The notes under the pieces: generated by a model
Told to the model about the DNA's origin: nothing
Seen by the model: only the letters and a program-made list of their open reading frames with translations
Databases searched by the model: none
Part shown: piece by piece, positions 48,107 through 57,275 of the stretch
Layout: each line of letters starts with the position of its first letter
Numbering within the stretch: the stretch's first letter is position 1
Assembly (NCBI GenBank): GCA_951394405.1
Contig: OX596335.1
Span: forward strand, 4,278,001 to 4,342,000
Direction of reading: 5' to 3'
Source: Coprinellus micaceus
Taxonomy: Eukaryota > Basidiomycota > Agaricomycetes > Agaricales > Psathyrellaceae
Length of the DNA: 64,000 bases
Translations under genes and position numbers: made by a program

Positions 48107-49573
48107 CTATTCAGAATCCGACCCACTCCCCGAGCCCACATCACCGTCGTCATCTAAACCACACACACACACGATTAGCCATCTCTCTCTTGTATGAGAA
48201 TATAATAGAAGGAAAGAACGCACCATCCTCCGCAATATCCCCCTTCGCCACCGCGTTCCCCGCCCTCGCCTTCCTTATGAGTGTGATAACCTCTTCGTCG
48301 TCTAAAGGCACGAGGTCGAGCGCCGTGTCTCCGTTCTTATCCCTTATCCTACGTTCATCTCGTTAACGTCACCAATCTAACCATCTCGTCACGAAACCCG
48401 CCCGCCCGAACAGGCACCAGCTCCCAGCTCCCCGCTCTCCGAAAGATATCCGAGCCATACGGAGGAAGGGGAAGACTCAAAGATTCGAGGAAGAACGCAC
48501 GTAGTATCCGCCCCAGCATCCAACAAACTCTCCACCACATGCCTCCTCAAATCCTTATCCTCGAGACGCGTGACGGCGAGGTGGAGCGGCGTGGCGCGGT
48601 CGAGGCGGTTGAGGGGGTCGACGTCGCAGGCGTCGTGCGAGAGGATGTGTTCGAGGACGTCGGTGGAGGCGTGGAGGACGCTGTTGGTGTAGGGGGTGAA
48701 GAGCGTTTGGGGTTTAGTGTAGGGGGAGTGAGAGGGGTGAGAGAGCAAGCGAGGGAGCGAGGGAGGGAAGTAGGGGAGTAGGGAGGAGGGGCGAAGGAGG
48801 CAGGCGGTTGAGGTAGGAGCAGAGAACGGCGGAGACGGGGAGAAGATGAGGAGAGGGAAGCGTGGGGAAGGGGATGAGAGGCACAAGTAGTAGAAAGGGA
48901 AGCGGGATAGAGGGTTTCGTTGAAGGGAAAAGCGGAGGTCACAAGCCAGAAAGCACAAGCGACGGTGGGTGCGAGGTCCCAGATCGGCGGAGGATCGCGC
49001 GGTAGACAACAGTACCAGGCCACAAACGTCGTCCAATCCGATGTGCGAAGGACGACAGCGAGCGAAGAGAACGATCGGCGCGTCCGCAAAGGAGGGAGAG
49101 AGAATATATCGCGGGTAGATTGTAGAGAGATGAGCGATGGTAAGCACAACGCGATTCCGACGAACAGGTATGACGACGTACGCGTTATGCAAAGCTAAAC
49201 CCGCCCATATCCCACTTCATAAGCCTCTCCCTCCGCGCGCCTAACCAGATCGCATGGACGTACGTGTATTCCCTAGTCTACCCCCCAAATTCGCATCAGT
49301 CCTCCATACGCGGAGACGAAGATAGCACGGCACCACGCACCCATCCTGGCAGTTAATATCAAACGTCCCCGGCTGCTCAAACACCTCGAGGAGGAGCTCC
49401 TCGTTATCAGATCGCGCAGCGGCGAGCAGGCGTTCCTCTTAGAGCACGATCCAGAGGGATAGATCATTCTAATCAGCTTTATACTCTCTTTTTCACTTCT
49501 TCGACCCTGCGATGCCGGTGGGGAGGGGATGAGGCGTACCGTTGCTCGCGCCTCCGAATTCGCTTTCTGACAT
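48107..49573 (-). CDS. small ankyrin-repeat protein (YGL242C-like), with microexons
   Basis: Seven exons: 49540-49573, 49341-49437, 49264-49277, 49182-49194, 48501-48680, 48224-48348 and 48107-48153, giving 169 aa. Exons 3 and 4 are only 14 and 13 nt. Together they encode the LGNTPLHNA ankyrin signature, and all phases close exactly: CQDG|LGNT|PLHNA|VLHAS. Repeats: about 13-45 (EERLLAAARSDNEELLLEVF), 44-75 (GLGNTPLHNAVLHASTDVLEHIL) and 78-115 (RLDRATPLHLAVTRLEDKDLRRHVVESLLDAGADT), then IRDKNGDTALDLV. The acidic tail is GSGSGSDSE. Length and layout match the uncharacterised yeast protein YGL242C and its fungal relatives; the role is unknown, probably cytosolic binding. Intron 4 is 501 nt, long for this genome. 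A degraded copy of exon 5 lies at 56.6 kb. Confidence 0.87.
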
Positions 49574-49830
49574 ATTCTCGAGTTTATATAGAGGTCGGGG
49601 GAGGGGGGAGGGGAGGAAGGGAGGGGGAAGGGAAGAGGATAGGGGAGATCTAAGCAATACTCGGATCGAACGTGATAACAGATGCTGTTGATGTCAGTCT
49701 GATCGCGGTAATTACTGATCCGGGTGCAATCGCTCTTCTTTCCTCCAAGTCCCGCCCCCGACTTGAGGCATCTTACCATCGGTTGCCATTGTTCTCCTCC
49801 GCCTCGAGGCTCGACCCGACCAGGCGCCAT
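49574..49830. other. short intergenic
   Basis: Upstream of the ankyrin gene. GCCTCGAGGCTCG at 49801-49813 repeats the core of the 7208 palindrome. Confidence 0.45.
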
Positions 49831-50110
49831 CACGAAGAGAGAGATACCGCTGAGCACTGGCACAGAAGGCGTAGATCGGACCCACGCTGCGGTAAGTGTT
49901 TCCCGACGCACTGTACTCGTCATATTTCAGGAGAGTGATGTGCTAACGGGCGGACGTTACCCTGTTTAACATTCTCTTCCACCCAGCCCTCCACTCCCTC
50001 TTCAGCCCCTCACGGCTACGGTCTGCTCAAACATACTCCCGTACCAACCGTAGTACACATATGGGCACATCTCCCCTCCCATTTCCGACGTTTCTTCTAT
50101 TGAATCTGCC
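49831..50110 (+). pseudogene. relic of the kinase gene 5' end
   Basis: On the plus strand this aligns with the start of the kinase gene. Matches run through exon 1 (GCTGCGGTAAGTG beside GCTGCGGTACGTC), the intron branch region (GAGAGTGATGTGCTAACG beside GAGAGTGGGATGCTAACG), the acceptor (CTTCAGCC) and the exon 2 start (YGLLKHTPVPTVVHIWAHLP beside [20 protein letters not shown]). Exon 1 has lost its start codon and similarity fades after about 50100. It is a truncated, inverted copy and part of the same duplication as the ankyrin and PNPOx copies. Confidence 0.78.
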
Positions 50111-50980
50111 CACCCTACTCCGCCCCTTGCTCTTCTCATGACCATAATTGAGACCTAGCCTACCTTCGCAAGACCGCCCCATTCGTCGTCAGGCCACTCG
50201 CCCTCGGCGAAGTTCCCGCCCCCGTTCTCATCGAGCCCTACCACCGCAAACCATGCATGACCCTCCGCGGCCAGAGCGGAAGACGTGGGTCGGACCCTCA
50301 GCTGAGGCTGCCGTAGCGTTCTTCCTTTCGCGTTATGTTTGAGGGAGGTGGTAACGAGATTGGGACGGTGTTACATAAATCCACCCCTTCGCTCGTCTTC
50401 CACACTCGCTCCTGCTCGAACGTCGACTATCGGCCGGTAAACCGAATCTCACGCGATATGAACCTCCCTTGGGCGTACCAAGCTAAGCTGCAGAGAGGGG
50501 TAGAACGCGTACTTCGGTCATCCTGGTACATAGCAGAAGAAACCACTAACGGTCGTGCATCTTGAAAAGATTAGATTACATAGATTAGATCTTCCAGATC
50601 ATCGCCCTGCCCGGTAACTTCGTGATTCTTCACTCGCCCCCACGTCTTGCAGGTTCTGCAGTCTTTGAGCGAGCCACAATGATGTGGGGTGGTCGACCGC
50701 CCTGAACTGAAAGTACGAATACCAGATGGGTGCTTAAGCGCCCAAGCCCGCCTATTATACGGCCTCGTTGCCAGGACCCTGGCTCACGCTTCGGCGGACA
50801 AACGTGGTCGTCGCCATCACCGCGGCGACGAGCGGGTGTCAACGACATGCCCCCGCGCTCGAAGTCGAACCCTTTGCGCTGAACCTGTCCTGCCTTCCAC
50901 CTCCAGGGCTCGACGCTCAACCCCCTACATCATCCGCTCTCGCCATCTCACCCCATTGTCTGCCACCTCACCAACCTCCA
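50111..50980. other. gene-poor, possible further relics
   Basis: From about 50155 a plus-strand frame reads protein-like sequence (AYLRKTAPFVVRPLALGEV and PVLIEPYHRKPCM) to a stop near 50310, and another protein-like stretch follows to 50565. I do not recognise either. The palindromic motif lies at 50727-50743. Confidence 0.35.
50727..50743 (+). promoter_or_regulatory. palindromic motif TGGGTGCTTAAGCGCCC, copy 3
   Basis: 16 of 17 bases match copies 1 and 2; this variant is closer to a perfect palindrome (GGGTGC TTAA GCGCCC). It lies 238 bp before the ATG at 50981 and is followed by a TATTATAC box at about 50753. Confidence 0.45.
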
Positions 50981-52164
50981 ATGGCCTCCTCCAACCGCCG
51001 CACCCGCACTGTCCTCACCACGGAGGACTGGAACAGCATCTGCACATGGCGCGACAAGAACCGGAATGTATCCAACCAAAAGGTCGTGGACCTTTTTGCC
51101 AGGGAGGAGAACGGGGCGTTGAGGTTTAAGATTCGCACCCTCCAGGCGCATATGGTGAAGTGGCGGGAATTACATGGCAAGTTGGATTCGCGTAGGACCA
51201 AGGCCCGAGCAGCGACTCTGTCAAGGCCTCTACGAGACTCTGACTGGATGCGCGTGTTCGATTTCATGGACGCGTATCCTCGGTATGGCATAAGGAGGGT
51301 GTGGGTCCATTTCAAGACGAGAGGGTTCGCCGACTTCAATGTTTGTGAGCAGACCTTCCGGCGCATGGTACAGGACCGAAGCAGGATTGTGGAGCGCGTA
51401 TGCGAGTTGGCCGCTCGTAGGTTGAAGGAGGGCATTATGAGAGGGATAGAATCTGTTGAGAATAGGTCCGTCGATGTTTGTCTTCCTCCACAGTGTATCG
51501 CTTCATCTCAACGTTCCTTCGGTTGCTCTGGTGCTCTAGATATGAACACCATGACTGCCCAGCGACCTCTCAAGCTCCTGTGGCGACGAACCCGGGCGAT
51601 GTATCAACCTTGCCTCCCTTGGAGTCAGGCACCCATCGAGCGGCCGACTCTAGCACCTCATCTCTTCTCGTCTCGCAAGGTATCGCCTTCGCATCGAGTG
51701 GCCCTACGGAGAGCGTCTACGGTGACGCAGGTACTCTGGATCGCCCTGACAAATACGGTCCAGCGTCAGAGGACCCGGCAGCCACTGAATCCGCTCCCGC
51801 CACGCTGAAACGAAACAGAAGCCTTTTTACTGAAAACAGCGATACGGTCGACCCCGTACCGGAGAGGGACACAGGAGGAGAGAAACGCGCCCGGTTCGAC
51901 TCTCCTTTCCCATCTTCCACTCTTCCATCTGATGAGTCCCCAGAGCTTGGGACCTCGGCGGCCCTTGGCGATACCCCCACCCCATCCTCGGACGCCCCCT
52001 CTTCCTCCGACTCCCGCGGTGCCAGCCCGTACGACGAGGCAGGGTCGACATGCTCGTTCGCACCTGGCTGCGAGCCGTCATCTCCGGGTTTTGAATCCAG
52101 CCTTCGAGCGCAACTCGAGCAACTGGGCCTCCGGTCGCGGCTTTGGAGTGCATGGCATCCTTGA
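50981..52164 (+). CDS. helix-turn-helix-like protein with disordered tail
   Basis: Two exons, 50981-51465 and 51540-52164, giving 369 aa. The intron (GTCCGT...GCTCTAG, 74 nt) links the basic N-terminal part to a Ser/Pro/Asp-rich tail that would otherwise be out of frame. Residues 1-60 (TVLTTEDWNSICTWRDKNRN...VVDLF...FKIRTLQAHMVKWREL) and 75-140 (DSDWMRVFDFMDAYPRYG...RRVWVHFKTRGF...TFRRMV) look like two helical DNA-binding-type units, somewhat like CENP-B/Jerky N-terminal domains, but no diagnostic residue pattern confirms this. The tail has EKRARFDSP, a possible nuclear signal. It lies just upstream of the first NLR. Function not assigned; it could derive from a domesticated transposon protein. 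Confidence 0.68.
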
Positions 52165-52600
52165 ACGCTCTACAATTCAGTGTTCGACTCGACTTCGCTT
52201 TATGTGTACGGTTCTCTTCTTGTCGCTTGCTTGTTGTGTGTATGGTATTCACTGTCCGTCCCTTTCTCGCCGCAGGTGCTTCTTTCGTCGCTTCGGGTAT
52301 GGTGGTCACCTGCGATCAACCAAACCGGACCTCCATATGAGAGGCTGCTCATGTAATGCTCGCAGAAGGACGGGACATAGTATCAACCAAGTAATACATC
52401 GACAGCATACTATGCAACCCCGGACTCCCGGCAATGTCGAAGGTTCCATGGACGAGCGCTAATCCGTATAGCAACCAAGGTGTAGAACAAGCCGAGAGGT
52501 CCAATATCTAGCCTAGCTTGACGCCGGTGGCGCCTGGCATAATAGAAAACCTCGGCATTGAGTAGCTCAATGCTGTACTCGACGGGGGTGAGAAGCTGCT
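52165..52600. other. intergenic
   Basis: 436 bp between the HTH-like gene and the NLR promoter. Nothing is recognised. Confidence 0.4.
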
Positions 52601-52610
52601 TATATAAATA
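52601..52610 (+). promoter_or_regulatory. TATA box of NLR gene 1
   Basis: TATATAAATA, 85 bp before the ATG at 52695. The equivalent position upstream of NLR gene 2 has no TATA box, so the two copies may be expressed differently. Confidence 0.6.
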
Positions 52611-52694
52611 CCATAGTGGTTCGAGTGCTGTGCTGACGCCCTTCCTTTTCACTACCAACTCGATCCCCTCTCGAATCTGGCCCCCCTCCAAAAC

Positions 52695-55600
52695 ATGCCA
52701 GATCACCCCAGCGCACCACAGGCCCGTCGCACGCGAGCTCAAGTAGTCTGGTCACGCGAAGCATCCCCCAGCGGCTCGACAACCTCTGGACTTCGAAGAA
52801 AGGCGTCCAACCGCTGCCTAACCGATGAGCGCTCAGCGACGGTAGAAGAGGAACGGTGCGGAGCGTGGGCAGGGCGTCGTCGCTTCCCATCACCGACACA
52901 GATGGACCAGCCTGAACGGCAGGTACAAGTGATTCAAGTGCAAGACCACTCTAACCACCACCACGGCGACAGGCGTAAGTGGTGGCAACCCTTCCCGGAT
53001 AGAATCGACCATTGAGGGCGCCATGTTAACAGACGATACGACGCATAATGTGCACGGCACAGCGAACTACATTCATACCGTGGCAAAGGCAACCTTACGA
53101 ACGAATTCAGGTGGGTGAAGTGAGGGCCGCATCTTGTAGCCCGCATCATTGAATCGGCATTGCACGACAGTGACGAACATCGAGCACGTCGAGAGAGTGA
53201 TCTACTCCCCTCAGCCCGGGAATGGTGCGCTGCACGACTCCGCTGGTTTACTATACGAACTAACATATCCTAACCAGAGGCCCTACTGTGGGGTAGCCTT
53301 CCCAGGCAACGCGACATGAGCGGCCTCGAAGCCAACGCGTATATGGAGGGGAGTCGGGAAGAATCTGTGCATGAGATACTGAGCTGGGCTGAGGACCCCA
53401 CCTCGGAACTGGTGTTGTACATCCATGCCCCAGCGGGATTGGGAAAGTCTACGCTCGCCCGGCATCTCACCCACCGCCTAAACGCCGCCGGACGACTCGC
53501 TGCTTCTGTGGCTCTGAGCGGAATACCCAGCGACGCCCGGGGCCCAGAAAGCGTTGTGAAATTGATATCCCGGGAGATCGGGGAGAAGTACGGTGAAGCC
53601 ATTCCGACCATCCTGGACGCCATCGGCCCGTGTAAAGGAGCACCGTTGGAGGCTCATGTTGAGATGTACATCCGTGACCCAGTGCACTCCCTCGGCCTTT
53701 CACATCCCCTGGCCGTGGTCTTCGACGCCGTCGATGAATGGGAATCTCATAAAGCCCTCCTCAGGGTACTCCCGCGTCTGGCTTCTTCTTCTGCCCTCAT
53801 CAGGTTCGTTTTCCTGGGCCGCTCAGACCCCAATGCTTGGGGATTCCAGGAGATCTGCATTCGGCCTTACCCGCTACAGCCCGTTCCGGCCACGATCATG
53901 ACGCGGTATTTCGTGAAGGAATTTGAGGACGTGAAGTGGGGCGAAGGGCGACGGCCTACTGCACGTCGGACCACACAGCTTGCGGAGCTCGCCAATGGGC
54001 TGTTCGTATGGGCGGCTGTTGTGTGCTCCCTCTTACAGAAGAGGCTGAGCCGATTGTCCCCTGACGAGATCCTTGATGCCATCCTCGACTCACGGCGAAC
54101 CCTAGGAGATAGCGAGCGGTTGGCGACCTTGTACCATCAAGCCATCTTGTGGCTTTTCCCAGATTCTGAAGACCAGGACCTCTTTCGAGACTATCTGAGC
54201 GCGACGCTTGCCCTTCAAGAACCCCTGCCCCTTGCTGAATTCTCGTCCTTTACTGATTTACCTATCCGTGTAATCAACGGCATCCAGAGCCGTCTCAAGG
54301 CCTTGCAAGTCCGAATGGTCGATGGGGGAGACGGAAGTCGGATGGTCTACCCAGCCGGTAGACTCCTCCATCTGTCATTCCTGGAGTATCTGGAAAGTAT
54401 CTCAACGCCTCCGACCATAGCCTTTCACATTGCGCTCTTCGACTCTCATTCCCGGCTAGCCGAATGTTGTCTTAGGGAACTGCCACTCTTCCTTCCCAGC
54501 TCTCAAAATCTCACCATTCTCGATCTCGCTCCTCGCCAACGATACGCCGTGAAGCACTTAACGACCCACATCCACCGCGGAACCTCTACGGTCAAGCCAG
54601 GCGCGGCCGGCGAGTGGCAAAGGACAAAGCACTGTGCCCTACTTCGACGTTTCGGCTTCGGGTTGATGGCGCAATGGAGGGATCTGTATCTTGATTTAGT
54701 AGTCCCGGGTTGGGGAGCATTGTACAGCCTCGAAGGGGTGTATGCCGACAACGACGCGGTCCTGGTGATGCAGGATGTGAACCTCATCCTCAGGAAAATG
54801 GCAAAGGACACTGTAACTGGGTCCCTGCGAATATCTTGCATGGAGGTGGTGACCCGCGCTCGATCCGAGGCCCCAGCGGCGTGGTATGACCTGGGCGCGG
54901 CGTACTGGGATGTTGCCGAAACCAGCAGGTCCATTGAAGCGTGCGAGAGAGCCGTGACAGTGTTTGAGGATGCGTTACCCATTGTTGGCCAGACCAACGA
55001 CTTCCCTGACTGGGCGGACGTGCTCCACGCCTTGGGCACGTCTCTGAACACTCGCTTCGGCCTGCTTCGGAATGTGGAAGACTTGGACCGGTCGATCACC
55101 CAACATCAGAGGATTCTCGAGCTCCGGCCACCAGGGCATCGAGCCCGGATGGCATCTCTCAATTCCCTTGCAAACGCTACTGTGTTTCGCTTTGGTATCT
55201 CGGGGTCGACAAGCGACCTAGATAATGCGCTTCGCACGCTCCGAGAAGCAGTGGAGTTGTCGCCACCGGGGGATTCGCGCACCAGTATGTACCTGACCAA
55301 CCTCGCATCCCTCCTTGACAAACGATTCGCCGACACCGGGATCGTAGAACACCACAACGAGGCAATTGGATTCTTCGAGGAGGCACTCAGACTTCGCCCG
55401 CCAGGACATTTCGACCACGTGGCGTCTCTGGACAATCTCGCAACATCCCTTTATCACTTCGGGGCGGCAAATTCGACCGACGGCATCGACGAAGCGATTC
55501 GCCTACTCAGGGAGGTGCTGGAGCTTTCCCTATTTGGCCAAGCAGACCGCGCAAATTCTCTCGAAAGTCTCGCGCGGTACCTCTATTCTCGCTTCAGGAC

Positions 55601-56291
55601 ATCAGGGTCTGTCAATGACCTCAGCGAAGCGATCCACCTGCAGCGGGGGGTACTGGAGCTTCACCCGTTTGGCCACCCAAATCGGGCAGCTTCACTCGAT
55701 CGGCTCGCTTTGTACCTCCATCTTCGTCAAGAGAAAATAGGGTCTACCGATGACCTCAACGAATCGATTCGCCTGCACCGCCAGGTTCTCGAACTCTGCC
55801 CACCAGGTCACTCAAACCGTCCAGCCTCGCTCAACGAACTCGCGTGGTCCTTGGTCCTTCGACATGAAGCTCAAGCCTCTACTGAGGACCTGGGCGAATC
55901 CATCCAACTTAGTCGGGAATCGCTTGATATCCTTCCAACTGGCCATCCAGCACGCTCCTTTGTCCTTGATACGCTGGCAAGAGCCCTTCTACATCACTCC
56001 GGAACCCTCGAAGAAGCTCTGCATCTGAGTCGAGAATCGATCTCCCTCGCTCCGTCCCGCAGCCCTTCGCGCTGGGAACTATTGATGACCTTGGCCATAA
56101 TCCTCCATCGTCTCTACGAACGATCCGGCGAAACTGGTCAGCTCCAAGAAGCAATCTCAACCTGTAAGGAAGCGCTATCCCTATGCCCAACTACCGACCC
56201 AGGCCGCCCTAAGCTCACCGCGTTGGAGGCCAAGTTGGCAGAAGCGCAACCTCTAAAACCCTCTTTACCTGACTCCCGAACACCTATATGA
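52695..56291 (+). CDS. NACHT-TPR NLR-like protein, copy 1
   Basis: Modelled as 52695-52922, 53017-53110 and 53278-56291, giving 1111 aa. The first junction is uncertain: the better donor (GTAAGT at 52975) joined to the acceptor at 53016 shifts the frame to an early stop, so the weaker GTACAA donor at 52923 is used. The N-terminal exon is Ser/Arg-rich and unlike known effector domains. The NACHT domain has Walker A APAGLGKST (about 159-166) and Walker B VVFDAVDEWE (about 255-263), then winged-helix-like segments (WLFPDSEDQDLFRDYL, LLHLSFLEYL). About nine tandem TPR units of about 45 residues follow, from about residue 640 to the end (pattern DLxEAIxLxRxxLELxPxGHxxRxxSLxxLA). Fungal NLRs of this plan act as cytosolic sensors of non-self or pathogens; nothing here shows the ligand. 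No CHAT or WD40 domain is present. Confidence 0.87.
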
Positions 56292-56560
56292 TCTATAGCA
56301 CCTGATTTATACAGAGTGTCCATTCGTGCATCATTCCTAAGATATCACTTGGCTCTCGATCGACGGCGTCGTGCACACGATCCCCTAGTCAGCTACGGAG
56401 GGGTGTGCGGGCACGGCGAAACGTGGTCTTATGAGTGGGCCAGTACTATCCTGCACACGGCGCTGATGGGATTCGACTGATCATTGAATTAGGCGCCCAG
56501 GCGTATCCTTGGGCCGCGTGGATATCGGGACGCGCCCCATTATACCGTCGCACGTCAAGG
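56292..56560. other. shared 3' flank of the NLR copies
   Basis: Flanking DNA that matches 63386-63600 in order (CATTCCTAAGAT block, GGCTCTCGATC, TGATCATTGAATTAGGCGCCCAGG). The NLR duplication therefore extends past the stop codon. Confidence 0.7.
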
Positions 56561-56780
56561 CGCGTGGAATTGCGCGTGTCATATCGAGGATCCCTCCAGG
56601 CGTTATCGAACACCCCCTCTCGCACGGCTCCTGCAACATCGACCATCGCAACCGCCTCGACCGCGCCGCGCCCCTCCACCTCGTCGTCACGCGTTTGGAG
56701 GATAAAGATCTGAGGAGGTAGGCTGTGGAGTGTTTGTTGGAGTTGGGGTAGATATTGAGCGAGTGCCTTGCTTCTCTTGA
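56561..56780 (+). pseudogene. relic of the ankyrin gene (exon 5 fragment)
   Basis: Reads NRLDRAAPLHLVVTRLEDKDLRR followed directly by a TAG, where the intact gene at 48.1-49.6 kb has NRLDRATPLHLAVTRLEDKDLRRHVVESLLDAGADT. Beyond the stop the frame continues AVECLLELG and meets a second TAG. Upstream, VIEHPLSHGSCNID matches VLEHILSHDACDVD. No other ankyrin exon is found. It is a decayed copy sitting before the intact PNPOx gene, in the same order as in the inverted block. Confidence 0.85.
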
Positions 56781-57275
56781 GTCCACCTCGGGTTTTTTTC
56801 TGGCTCGAAGAGTGTCTACGATTATGCGGGACCTCTTCCTTTGTCCCTTCGATTTCGGCTTTCGCTCGATGAAAGGAAATGGACGGGTGCTGATACGAGC
56901 GACTAGGATAAGAGGTAAAAATGGGGAACTAGCGCTAAAGCCCCTCGGAATCGCGTCGGAATATCACCTATTCAATTCATTGCGAACGCTTGCCTTCCCC
57001 GTCAGAACAGGATAGGGGCTTGAGTTTAATCTAATCTAATCAGCGTGTGCGGGGAAGACGCGATCGATCTCGGGATTCGCGTGATGTCAACAACTCGTCT
57101 CTGCCCCTATCTCATCAACGACACTTGATTCTTGACCACCATCGTCTTCGACTGTCAAAGCGCACGCCAAGGAATCTCTTTCTCTGCCAGACCACGAAGA
57201 AGGTCTGAGAATCACGTCCTGGACCGAAGTCAGAGCAGATTGCGAGCCATCGGCGCTCATTTGGACGCTGGGGAT
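56781..57275. other. upstream region of the PNPOx-like gene
   Basis: Contains the sequence shared, inverted, with 47650-47830 (TTTAATCTAATCTAATCAGC, CGGAATCGCGTCGGA). No gene. Confidence 0.55.

Noticed and set aside
53467..55457. Several minus-strand frames opposite NLR 1
   Set aside because: Shadows of the NLR coding strand; the same frames occur opposite NLR 2 only because the DNA is duplicated.
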